The translations under genes were made by a program, and so were the position numbers. Source: Arcticibacterium sp964021845 (GTDB lineage: Bacteria > Bacteroidota > Bacteroidia > Cytophagales > Spirosomataceae). From it: a DNA stretch of 64,000 nucleotides. The stretch's first letter is position 1. Each line of letters begins with the position of its first letter. Location: assembly GCF_964021845.1 (NCBI RefSeq), contig NZ_CAXHZC010000004.1, positions 372,001 to 436,000 of the forward strand, written 5' to 3'. Below, piece after piece: positions 1 to 7,701 of the stretch. Below the pieces are notes generated by a model. The model did no database searches, was not told the DNA's origin, and was given only the letters and a program-made list of their open reading frames with translations.

Positions 1-1177
1 AGTGCTAAGTACTCGACTTAAGAATGGTTTAAAAACTGTGGTTTTTGAAGCAGATGATGTGCATGATTTTGCTTGGACTGCTTCACCTGCATTTAAGGTT
101 TTTGAAAAAAAGTGGAAGCACGTGACTATGAAAGCCATGATGCAGCCTGAGCACGCAGGACAGGCTAAGAGGTATTTTGATGCCGCAGAAAAGTCCTTGG
201 CTTATTTTGAAAAAACATTAGGGATTTATCCATATAGCACACTAACCATGGTAGACCCACCCTTAGAAAGTAGTGGCTCTGGTGGTATGGAATATCCTAC
301 ATTTATAACATGTGGCTCCTATTGGGGAGTGGGGAAGTGGTTAAAAATGGCGGAAATGGTTACGGTTCATGAGCTAGGGCATCAGTATTTCCAAGGAATA
401 TTAGCGAGTAATGAGTTTGAACAGTCATTTTTAGATGAAGGTTTTAACCAGTACATGGAGGGTAGAATAATGGATGAAAGCTATGGCTCAGGAGCACAGT
501 TTGACTTATTTGGGTTTGAAATAGGCGATGCCGAATCTTCTAGATATTCTTATGTGACCATGGAATACCCCGAAATGGCAAGTATAAATAAACCTTCATG
601 GAAATACCCTAAAGGTGTTTATGGCGAGCTAACCTACACCAAAACAGCTACTGTTTTAATGACATTTGAAAGTTTGGTAGGTCGTCGGAAAATGGATTTG
701 GTTTTGAAAAGTTATTATGAAAAGTGGCGATTTAAACACCCTAAATTAAGCGACTTTATTATAGAAGTAAATGAAGTATTGGGGGAAGATTATACTTGGT
801 ATTTTAACCAAGCTTTTGAAAAGTCATATTCATGTGATTACTCTGTAGATACATTGAGCAATGAAGACAATGAGTCATATTTCATTCTAAAAAGAAAGGG
901 CAAATTTAAATTTCCGGTGGAAGTTCTAGTGGGCTTTGAAGATGGTAGTGAGGAAGTTTTTGTTTGGGATAGTGAAAAATATAGCGAGCAATTTGATTAT
1001 ACTAAACCTTTGAAGTTTGTCAAAATTGACCCGCAAAAGAAAAACCTAATGGATTTGAATTTGATTAATAATCAATATGCTGTAAAGACCTCAAATACAT
1101 TTTTGGCGAAGTATAACACAAAGGCTTTATTTTGGCTACAGCACTTTGTTTCCGCCTTCTTATTTTGGATAGGATAA
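1..1177 (+). CDS. M1 family metallopeptidase, C-terminal part (cut by window edge)
   Basis: Zinc aminopeptidase of the M1 (gluzincin) family, which removes N-terminal residues from peptides. The reading frame is already open at base 1, so the beginning lies outside the window; the GTG at base 2 is internal. Numbered from that GTG, the GGMEYP substrate motif (family GxMEN) is at 94-99, the zinc motif HELGH at 123-127, and the third ligand Glu146 falls exactly 19 residues after the second His, within FLDEGFNQ. The catalytic core is intact. About 390 residues are visible, against roughly 600 or more for the family. It converges on folB, and its stop codon lies inside a shared hairpin. Confidence 0.93.
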   Translation, partial: VLSTRLKNGLKTVVFEADDVHDFAWTASPAFKVFEKKWKHVTMKAMMQPEHAGQAKRYFDAAEKSLAYFEKTLGIYPYSTLTMVDPPLESSGSGGMEYPTFITCGSYWGVGKWLKMAEMVTVHELGHQYFQGILASNEFEQSFLDEGFNQYMEGRIMDESYGSGAQFDLFGFEIGDAESSRYSYVTMEYPEMASINKPSWKYPKGVYGELTYTKTATVLMTFESLVGRRKMDLVLKSYYEKWRFKHPKLSDFIIEVNEVLGEDYTWYFNQAFEKSYSCDYSVDTLSNEDNESYFILKRKGKFKFPVEVLVGFEDGSEEVFVWDSEKYSEQFDYTKPLKFVKIDPQKKNLMDLNLINNQYAVKTSNTFLAKYNTKALFWLQHFVSAFLFWIG

Positions 1178-1205
1178 AAGTAATTATCTGGTGATAATTA
1201 CTTTT
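1176..1205. terminator. Bidirectional terminator shared by the M1 peptidase gene and folB
   Basis: A perfect 13-bp inverted repeat (1176-1188 with 1193-1205) encloses a 4-base TGGT loop. The arms run AAAAG...CTTTT, giving a U-run end on either strand. The stop codons of both convergent genes (1175-1177 plus, 1184-1186 minus) lie in the left arm. Confidence 0.75.
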
Positions 1206-1534
1206 GCCCTTTCGCAAATTCCTCCAATAGGCGGATTGTATTTTGAAACGCCTACAGTCACTTTTTTGACAGAGCCGTAGGTAACCTTTATTTTTTCTAT
1301 AATATCATGGGCTACGTGCTCTAAAAGCCTGTGCTTAGTTTGCATGACAGATAGCACAAGCTGATAAAGTTCTTCGTAATTAATGGTGTCTTTTAGCCTG
1401 TCAGACTCGGCAGCATTGCTTAAATCAGCTTCTATGCTAAGGTCAATCGAATATTTGTTGCCAATTTTCTGTTCCTCATCATAGTAACCATGATAAGCAA
1501 AGAACTCCATTCCTTCTAAGGAAATTAAACCCAT
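1184..1534 (-). CDS. folB: Dihydroneopterin aldolase
   Basis: Cytosolic folate-pathway enzyme that cleaves 7,8-dihydroneopterin to 6-hydroxymethyl-7,8-dihydropterin and glycolaldehyde. The 116-residue length is normal for FolB. The N-terminus shows the family pattern LEGMEFFAYHGYYDEE, the middle has a TINYEELYQLV segment, and the C-terminal part has the conserved VGVSKYNPPI. It starts 15 bp downstream of the DivIVA-like gene on the same strand, so the two are probably co-transcribed. No other folate gene is visible nearby. Confidence 0.93.
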   Translation of the reverse strand: MGLISLEGMEFFAYHGYYDEEQKIGNKYSIDLSIEADLSNAAESDRLKDTINYEELYQLVLSVMQTKHRLLEHVAHDIIEKIKVTYGSVKKVTVGVSKYNPPIGGICERAKVIITR

Positions 1535-1549
1535 AATTTGTTTTTTTGC

Positions 1550-2839
1550 TTATCCGAGGCTGTCAAAGAATGAACCACTACCTTCTTCAGAACTCTTATC
1601 GGCAGCCATGTCATTGATAGTCTTTACCTTAGGAGTGGTTTCTATAATACTAGTTCCTTCTTTTTCTATCATCGCTTTTTTCAGAGCAGCCTTTACTTTG
1701 TTTACTCTATCGAGCATTTCTTCAGTAGCTTGTTCTGGCGTAGGAGTAGCTTCGAAATCTGGTTTTGGCTCGACAGCTTTTGGTGCTTCTTTTTTTCCAC
1801 CAATTAGTTCTTCTTTAAGTGCTTCTAACTGGTCCCATTTTCCTGAGTCCGCTAGCATAGCTTGTTCAGCCCAGGTAGATGGGTCATGCATGGCAAAGTT
1901 AGAACCTGCGTAGCCTAAAATTTCTTTTACTTGGTAGGCTGGTTTAGTAGCCAAATCTCTATAAGATTTAATATCGTTGGCGTTTAAAACCTCAGCTATT
2001 TTTGGACCAATACCTTCAATTACTGTCAAATCATCTTCTAGCTGAGTAGTGTCTTCGTTTGATTCTGGTGACTCAGTAGTAGGTTCATTTTTTTCTAAAA
2101 CAAGATTATTGGCAGAAGAAGCAAAACCTTGAATATCTTCTGGCTCCTCAGCTTTAATTTCTTCTTCTTTAGAGGTTTCTTGAGGAGTTTCCGCTAAAGG
2201 AGTGTTTTCTTCAATTACTTCAGGAAGTTTAGCTTCGATTTTAGGAGAAGCTACGGGCTGAGCCAAAGCCATCCCTTCAATTTTTTGTGAAGTAAGCGAG
2301 CTAATTGCTTGGAGTTGATTTACAACTTCTTGTTTATAGGATTCTAGAGCTGTTATTTCTGTTTTTAAACTAGATTCTTGATTTATTAAAGCCTGTTGAC
2401 TTTCACTAACAGCAGTTTTGGCATTTGAAAGAATACTCTCCGATTGACTGTTGGCAGAGGATAATATAGTTTCAGATTCACTTTTAGCATTAGCCAAAAT
2501 CATTTCGGCTTCTTTCTTTGCGTTTTCAATAATGTTTGATGAAGAAAGTTGAGCTTCTTCAAGTTTTCTTTCTGCTTCTATTTTTGCGTGCTCTGTAATT
2601 TTGTTACTTGTACTTTCGGCACTTTGGAGTGTCTTAATAAGAGACATTTCTACCTCTCTAAGTTTAGCCGCTTCTTTCTCTGCAATTTCCAACTGCATTC
2701 TAAGCATTTTGGATTCATTGCTTGTTCTTTCCCACTCTGAGGCCAAATTATTTAAAAATATATCTACTTCTTCAATGTTATATCCTCTAAAGGATTTTTC
2801 AAATTCGTGTTGTTTTATCTCTAAAGCAGTTATTTTCAT
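1550..2839 (-). CDS. DivIVA-like coiled-coil protein with helix-hairpin-helix domain
   Basis: Predicted cytoplasmic scaffold of 429 residues. Residues 1-60 resemble the DivIVA/GpsB N-terminal domain (FRGYNIEEVDIFLNNL at about 18-33), which in other bacteria targets division or polar membrane sites. Residues 83-148 are six consecutive 11-residue units with the pattern xNAKxExExIL, predicting a long hendecad coiled coil. An acidic low-complexity linker (200-270) leads to a helix-hairpin-helix unit (VIEGIGPKIAEVL, 273-285) and a small helical domain (300-350) of the kind usually linked to nucleic acid or protein binding. No membrane segment is seen. The HhH fusion suggests a link between an envelope scaffold and DNA, but that is inference. 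It lies upstream of folB in the same transcription unit. Confidence 0.75.
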   Translation of the reverse strand: MKITALEIKQHEFEKSFRGYNIEEVDIFLNNLASEWERTSNESKMLRMQLEIAEKEAAKLREVEMSLIKTLQSAESTSNKITEHAKIEAERKLEEAQLSSSNIIENAKKEAEMILANAKSESETILSSANSQSESILSNAKTAVSESQQALINQESSLKTEITALESYKQEVVNQLQAISSLTSQKIEGMALAQPVASPKIEAKLPEVIEENTPLAETPQETSKEEEIKAEEPEDIQGFASSANNLVLEKNEPTTESPESNEDTTQLEDDLTVIEGIGPKIAEVLNANDIKSYRDLATKPAYQVKEILGYAGSNFAMHDPSTWAEQAMLADSGKWDQLEALKEELIGGKKEAPKAVEPKPDFEATPTPEQATEEMLDRVNKVKAALKKAMIEKEGTSIIETTPKVKTINDMAADKSSEEGSGSFFDSLG

Positions 2840-2870
2840 TCTTCTTATTTTAATCAGGAAACGTTAAATG

Positions 2871-2878
2871 CAAAATTA
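2871..2878 (-). promoter_or_regulatory. Candidate -7 element for the DivIVA-like gene and folB
   Basis: The minus strand reads TAATTTTG, matching the Bacteroidota -7 consensus TAnnTTTG, 31 bases before the start codon. No TTG is present at the ideal 19-base spacing, so this is a partial match. Confidence 0.4.
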
Positions 2879-2932
2879 CAGCACTTTTGCCAAAAAGGGA
2901 ATTTATTGCTCTTTTTTAAATAAAACGACCTT

Positions 2933-3847
2933 TTAAGGCTCATATTGAGTGACCTTCCATAAAGATAAGCTTCTGTCATCACTTGCCGAAACGAATTTTT
3001 CATCTGATAACCAGTGTAGTCTGTTTACAGATGTACCATGTCCTGCATGTCTGGCTTGGTCTATCACTTTTAAGAGTTTATAGGTATGAGCATCCCAAAG
3101 CTTTATTGACTTGTCCATGCTGCAGGTAGCTATCAGCGTTCCAGGAGGATTTACCGCAATATGATTGATGGTAAACATGTGGGCTACCATCTGCTCTTCC
3201 AGTTTATAGTTGTCGTTTATGTTCCAAATTTTTAAATGAGCATCTCTTGAACCGCTTAAAAGCCTTTGATAATCCGCACTATACTTTACGGCAAAAACAG
3301 AATTCCTGTGAGCGTTAATTTGTTTTTTGAGTTCTAGTGTTTGTAAATCAAAGATTCGGATAGTATTGTCTGAAAAGCCTGCGGCCAATTCCCTTTCTAC
3401 GGGGTTAATAGATAAGGAGCGAACACTTTTAGCAGACGATTTTATATGTCTCTTAAAAGCCATGAGCTCACTGTCAATTACAGTTATGACGCCATCTCCA
3501 CCAGCTACAAATACTAAGTTTTTGTATGTTTTTATGTCAAACACAGCGGCTTTGTTTAGGGCCAAATTGGCTATCTCTTTCTTATTGGCAAGGTCAATAA
3601 GATGTAAACCTTCAAAGTTTTGAGCTGCCCAAACTCTATTTTGTGATTTTTCAAAATGCACGGCATATATAGAGTTTTTCATTTGAGCAAGTGGCTTACC
3701 CAAATCAGAATTTCTGGTATCCCATTCTACGAGGAGGCCATCACCAGATGCAGAAATAAATTTATTTTTGTCAGAGTGACCCGTAACATTATAAACACAG
3801 TCTCTATGACCTGTGTAAGATTCTAATTTCTCGGCTTCATATTTCAT
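2933..3847 (-). CDS. WD40 repeat beta-propeller protein
   Basis: A 304-residue cytoplasmic protein with no signal peptide, made almost entirely of WD40 repeats. Recognisable blade ends include DGLLVEWDT, DNTIRIFDL, DAHLKIWNI, DKSIKLWDA and DRSLSLWKV, each preceded by a GH or AH step, giving about seven blades, enough for one closed propeller. Such proteins act as interaction platforms; no enzymatic residue is seen and no partner is evident. It is divergent from the phosphopantetheinyl transferase gene with only 43 bp between start codons, so the promoters must overlap. A small propeller gene next to a PPTase occurs in other Bacteroidota as far as I recall, but I cannot verify this. Confidence 0.85.
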   Translation of the reverse strand: MKYEAEKLESYTGHRDCVYNVTGHSDKNKFISASGDGLLVEWDTRNSDLGKPLAQMKNSIYAVHFEKSQNRVWAAQNFEGLHLIDLANKKEIANLALNKAAVFDIKTYKNLVFVAGGDGVITVIDSELMAFKRHIKSSAKSVRSLSINPVERELAAGFSDNTIRIFDLQTLELKKQINAHRNSVFAVKYSADYQRLLSGSRDAHLKIWNINDNYKLEEQMVAHMFTINHIAVNPPGTLIATCSMDKSIKLWDAHTYKLLKVIDQARHAGHGTSVNRLHWLSDEKFVSASDDRSLSLWKVTQYEP

Positions 3848-3890
3848 ATAGACTACTAAAAAGGAGATATTTGGTTTTCAAAGATAGATT

Positions 3891-4514
3891 ATGCCAGTAC
3901 GGTTTCAAAAGGAATGTGCAAGTGGGGCTCATATATTAGTGTGGGAGTCAATAGAGGAGGAAATTCAGTTGATGGCTGACTTACCTTCTAGTATTTTGAC
4001 TGATGCTGAGCTCGAAAAAATTATTACACCAAGGAAAAAGCTGGAAATGCTAACGAGTAGGGTTGCTATTCGGCATTTGGCTAATGATTTAAATATTTCT
4101 TTTGACGGTGTTAAAAAAGACGAACACGGTAAACCCTATTTGGTTAATACTAAATGGGAAATGTCAATTACACATTCTAAGAATTTTATTGGTGTAATAA
4201 TGCATCCACATTTACCTGTAGGTATTGACATTGAAAAGCCGCAAACTAAAATGTGGCGGATATTACCAAGGCTATATTCCGAAACTGAAATTAAAGCCGT
4301 AGGTGATAATTTGGAAACACTGTCTGTTTATTGGTCTGCCAAAGAAGCCTTGTATAAACTTTACGGAAAACGAGGCGTTGATTTTGTTAGAAACCTTAGG
4401 TTACACGAAAGCACGGAAGGTCTTATGGGCGAAATTATTATGCCGAACTATCACAAAAGACACCACATTCTTCAAGAAAAAATTGAAGACTATATATTGG
4501 TCTGGACTGTTTAA
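3891..4514 (+). CDS. 4'-phosphopantetheinyl transferase superfamily protein
   Basis: Transfers the 4'-phosphopantetheine arm of coenzyme A to a serine of acyl or peptidyl carrier proteins. At 207 residues it is the longer Sfp-like type rather than the ~120-residue AcpS type. The magnesium-binding motif is GIDIEK (about 111-116), and the second family motif is YWSAKEALYKLYG (about 147-159). No polyketide or peptide synthetase is nearby, and no separate AcpS is visible, so it may serve the fatty-acid carrier protein. Its last four bases overlap the end of the convergent ytxJ gene. Confidence 0.9.
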   Translation: MPVRFQKECASGAHILVWESIEEEIQLMADLPSSILTDAELEKIITPRKKLEMLTSRVAIRHLANDLNISFDGVKKDEHGKPYLVNTKWEMSITHSKNFIGVIMHPHLPVGIDIEKPQTKMWRILPRLYSETEIKAVGDNLETLSVYWSAKEALYKLYGKRGVDFVRNLRLHESTEGLMGEIIMPNYHKRHHILQEKIEDYILVWTV

Positions 4515-4915
4515 ACCGCAGTTAGCAAGTCAGAAAAAGAGATTCCAAAGTGTGATTCGGTATAAATACTTTTACCATCTTTAATTAATAGTACTTGTGG
4601 AGATTCATGCTCCACAGAAAAAGTTTCTGCTACTGCAGCAGATAAACTTCTGTTTTGCAACAAATCCAAGTAGTAAGCTTTTATGTTTTTGGCTTCATCT
4701 TGGTTCCAGCTTCTTTCTAATCTAGCCATAGAAGTACCGCTTATAGGGCATGTAGTGCTATGCTTGAATATTAAAACAGGTCTTTCTTGAGATTCGTCTT
4801 TTATGGTTTGAAGTTGTTCTTCTTGATTTAATGGAGTCCAGTTCATCTTATTTTTTACCAATGTTTTACTTGAGTTTAACGTTAATTTGGAGAACAAAAG
4901 TTTCAAAAAACTCAT
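4511..4915 (-). CDS. ytxJ: Bacillithiol-system redox protein YtxJ (monothiol bacilliredoxin)
   Basis: Thioredoxin-fold protein of 134 residues. After a basic N-terminal stretch, the core FKHSTTCPISGTSM carries a single active cysteine in a TCPIS context, as in YtxJ/monothiol bacilliredoxins that remove bacillithiol from mixed disulfides. The family is associated with organisms that make bacillithiol, including many Bacteroidota. It lies one base downstream of panC and is probably transcribed with glmS and panC. The extra 25 basic, hydrophobic N-terminal residues may reflect a later true start. Confidence 0.85.
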   Translation of the reverse strand: MSFLKLLFSKLTLNSSKTLVKNKMNWTPLNQEEQLQTIKDESQERPVLIFKHSTTCPISGTSMARLERSWNQDEAKNIKAYYLDLLQNRSLSAAVAETFSVEHESPQVLLIKDGKSIYTESHFGISFSDLLTAV

Positions 4916-4916
4916 A

Positions 4917-5759
4917 TCAAAAAACTATATTATCAATTAACCTCACATCGTCTAAATAGGCAGCAATACAGATAGCGGTTTTTCCGCTTTCGTTTCGCTT
5001 TTTGATAGGTTCTAAGTTTTCAAAGTCTGAAATTTCAAAATATTCTAACTTGAATTCGGGCATTTGATTAAACTGACTTGTAATCTCCATAATGACACTT
5101 TTACTGTCCTTACCGTTTAATAGTAAAGATTTGGCTCTAGTTAATGCTTTTGAAATAACCGGTGCTACGGCTCTTGCATCAGAAGAAAGTCTTCTATTTC
5201 TGGAAGACATAGCCAATCCGTCTTTTTCGCGGACAATAGGACAGGGGATAAGTTCTAAATCAAAACTTAGGTCTTTCACCATTCTATTCAACACGGCTAC
5301 TTGTTGTAAATCTTTGAGCCCAAAATAAGCCCTATCAGGATTGACAATATGGAAAAGCTTAGAAACAACAATGCCGACACCATTAAAATGGCCTGTTCTA
5401 AATTTACCTTCCATGACATGTTCTAAGTTGCCAAAATCTAATGTAAGATTCGGAAGGCTTGGGTACAATTCATCTGCATTAGGGGCAAAGACTACATCAC
5501 AGCCAGCGGGTTCTAAAAGCCGACTGTCAGCATCTAGTGTTCTTGGATACATTTTTAGGTCGTCAGCGTTTCCAAACTGAGTAGGATTGACAAAAATGCT
5601 ACAGACTACCACATCATTTTCTTCTCTAGCTCTTGAGATTAAAGAAATATGACCTTCATGTAAAGCACCCATGGTAGGTACAAAACCAATACTCTTACCA
5701 AGTTTTCTTTGAGAATTAAGAAATGTCTTTGTCTCCGAAATAGTGTTTAAAACCTGCAT
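4917..5759 (-). CDS. panC: Pantothenate synthetase
   Basis: Cytosolic ATP-dependent ligase joining pantoate and beta-alanine, the last step of vitamin B5 synthesis. The 280-residue length is typical. Signatures include PTMGALHEGHISLI (about 28-41, with the nucleotide-binding HxGH), FVNPTQF (57-63), HFNGVGIVV, DRAYFGLKDLQQV and MSSRNRRLS. It sits 7 bp after glmS and 1 bp before ytxJ, suggesting a three-gene operon. panB and panD are not in the window. Confidence 0.97.
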   Translation of the reverse strand: MQVLNTISETKTFLNSQRKLGKSIGFVPTMGALHEGHISLISRAREENDVVVCSIFVNPTQFGNADDLKMYPRTLDADSRLLEPAGCDVVFAPNADELYPSLPNLTLDFGNLEHVMEGKFRTGHFNGVGIVVSKLFHIVNPDRAYFGLKDLQQVAVLNRMVKDLSFDLELIPCPIVREKDGLAMSSRNRRLSSDARAVAPVISKALTRAKSLLLNGKDSKSVIMEITSQFNQMPEFKLEYFEISDFENLEPIKKRNESGKTAICIAAYLDDVRLIDNIVF

Positions 5760-5766
5760 TGAATCC

Positions 5767-7605
5767 TTACTCTACCGTTACTGATTTCGCCAAGTTTCGT
5801 GGCTGGTCTACGTTTCTTCCTCTTAGCACAGCGATGTAATAGGATAATAGCTGCAATGGAATAGACGTTAGCAATGGAGAAACCATTTCGTGACTTTCTG
5901 GAATTTCAATGGCAAAATCAACCATTGCTTTTAATGTTTCATCACCTTCGTTGATTACGGCTATTACACGTCCCTTTCTAGCCTTCACTTCTTGAATATT
6001 AGAAACAACTTTTTCATAAGAACTATCTTTAGTTGCTATGAAAACCACGGGCATATCTTCATCAATAAGGGCAATGGGGCCATGTTTCATTTCTGCAGCT
6101 GGGTATCCCTCTGCATGGATATAAGAAATTTCTTTAAGTTTTAAAGCACCTTCTAAGGCTACAGGGAAATTGATTCCTCTACCTAAGAAAATAAAATTAG
6201 ACGCAAAAGTAAAGAGCTTCGCAATGTCTTTTATCTCATCAATGTTGGCAAGGATGTCTTCAATTTTGGTAGGTATTGCGGCTAATTCAGAAAGTAACCT
6301 TCTATAAACATCATCATTAATGGTACCTTTTTGTTTGGCAGTAGCTATTGCAATCATTGCTAAAACGGTTACTTGAGCCGTGAACGCTTTAGTACTGGCT
6401 ACACCTATTTCTGGACCAGCGTGTGTATAAACACCAGCTTCGGTTAATCTTGAAATTGATGAACCAACCACATTACAAATACCTAGGATAGTTGCACCTC
6501 GCTGTTTCGCTAGTTCTAATGCCGCCATGGTATCTGCTGTTTCTCCAGATTGAGAAATAGCGATGACAAAATCACCTTCTTTAATAATTGGGTTTCTATA
6601 CCTGAATTCAGAGGCATATTCTACTTCTACATTTATTCTAGCTAATTCTTCAAACAGGTATTCTCCCACAAGCCCGGCATGCCATGAAGTACCACAGGCT
6701 ATGAAGATAATTCTTTTAGCTTTTGACAGCTTCTCTAAATGATTTATTAATCCACCAAGCTGTATATGAGAAGTACCTACATTTAGTCGTCCTCTCATGC
6801 AGTCGCCAATTGATTTGGGCTGCTCATAAATTTCTTTCAGCATGAAGTGCTCAAAACCACCTTTTTCAATGGATTCTAACTCCATTTCTACGGTTTGTAT
6901 GAAAGCACCAGTTTCTATATTTTCAAGATTTTTGACAACGAGTTCTCCATTAGAAACTACAGCTATTTCGAGGTCGTCTAAATAAACCACCTCTTTTGTG
7001 TATTCGATTATTGGCGTAGCATCAGAAGCGAAAAAGAATTCATCTTTTCCTATTCCTATGACTAAAGGGCTACCTTTCCTGGCGGCAATCAGTTGATTAG
7101 GATGGTCTTTGTCAATTATTACAATGGCATAAGCACCTTCAACCTTTAGAAGGGCTAATCTGACAGCCTCTTCTGTGGTACAGCCTTTATGTTTTTTAAT
7201 ATCCTCAATGAAGTTTATCAATACTTCGGTATCTGTCTCACTTTCAAAGGTGTAGCCTTTATTGATAAGTGACTGTTTTATAGAGGCATAATTCTCAATA
7301 ATACCGTTATGAATGATAGCTAAGTTTTGCCCTTGAGAATAATGAGGGTGAGCATTTATGTCATTTGGCTCGCCATGTGTGGCCCACCTTGTATGTCCAA
7401 TACCGATTGTTGCATGAAGTGGCTTGTCTTTAAGTTCGGCTTCTAAGTCAGCTACTTTCCCTTTTTTCTTATAAACTTTAAGACCGTTTCCATTAAGAAG
7501 AGAAATTCCAGAGCTGTCATAACCTCTATATTCTAGTCTTTTTAGTCCTTTGATAATTAGAGGGGCTGCTTCTCTATGCCCTACATAAGCTACAATACCG
7601 CACAT
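5767..7605 (-). CDS. glmS: Glutamine-fructose-6-phosphate aminotransferase (isomerising)
   Basis: Converts fructose-6-phosphate and glutamine to glucosamine-6-phosphate, the entry to UDP-GlcNAc, peptidoglycan and lipid A. Residues 1-220 are the class II glutaminase domain with nucleophile Cys2 (MCGIVAYVG), GHTRWATHG and HNGIIENY. Residues from about 285 form two SIS isomerase domains, with ACGTSWHAG, SQSGETADT, GPEIGVASTKAF and a C-terminus ending LAKSVTVE as in GlmS. The 612-residue length is normal. A promoter -7 element lies directly upstream, overlapping the terminator of the preceding unit. No glmS ribozyme is apparent in the short leader. Confidence 0.98.
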   Translation of the reverse strand: MCGIVAYVGHREAAPLIIKGLKRLEYRGYDSSGISLLNGNGLKVYKKKGKVADLEAELKDKPLHATIGIGHTRWATHGEPNDINAHPHYSQGQNLAIIHNGIIENYASIKQSLINKGYTFESETDTEVLINFIEDIKKHKGCTTEEAVRLALLKVEGAYAIVIIDKDHPNQLIAARKGSPLVIGIGKDEFFFASDATPIIEYTKEVVYLDDLEIAVVSNGELVVKNLENIETGAFIQTVEMELESIEKGGFEHFMLKEIYEQPKSIGDCMRGRLNVGTSHIQLGGLINHLEKLSKAKRIIFIACGTSWHAGLVGEYLFEELARINVEVEYASEFRYRNPIIKEGDFVIAISQSGETADTMAALELAKQRGATILGICNVVGSSISRLTEAGVYTHAGPEIGVASTKAFTAQVTVLAMIAIATAKQKGTINDDVYRRLLSELAAIPTKIEDILANIDEIKDIAKLFTFASNFIFLGRGINFPVALEGALKLKEISYIHAEGYPAAEMKHGPIALIDEDMPVVFIATKDSSYEKVVSNIQEVKARKGRVIAVINEGDETLKAMVDFAIEIPESHEMVSPLLTSIPLQLLSYYIAVLRGRNVDQPRNLAKSVTVE

Positions 7606-7632
7606 AAGTTTTTATGAATTTTATTTTTGTGT

Positions 7633-7640
7633 CAAAAATA
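7633..7640 (-). promoter_or_regulatory. Candidate -7 element of the glmS promoter
   Basis: The minus strand reads TATTTTTG, a TAnnTTTG match, 27 bases upstream of the glmS ATG. It directly follows the hairpin that ends the upstream DUF4270 unit, so the T-rich tail of that terminator and this element are the same bases. No TTG lies at the 19-base spacing. Confidence 0.45.
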
Positions 7641-7674
7641 AAGAATCCTTAACGTTTTACTGATAAGGATTCTT
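7641..7674 (-). terminator. Rho-independent terminator of the glycogen synthase-DUF4270 unit
   Basis: A perfect 10-bp inverted repeat (AAGAATCCTT at 7641-7650 with AAGGATTCTT at 7665-7674) has a 14-base loop. On the minus strand the stem is followed at once by TATTTTTG. It lies 27 bases past the DUF4270 stop codon. Confidence 0.7.
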
Positions 7675-7701
7675 AAGAATATCATTTTTAAAAGTAAATC
7701 T

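Noticed and set aside
5767..7620. glmS ribozyme upstream of glmS
   Set aside because: The leader is under 30 bases if the -7 element is correct, far too short for the ribozyme.
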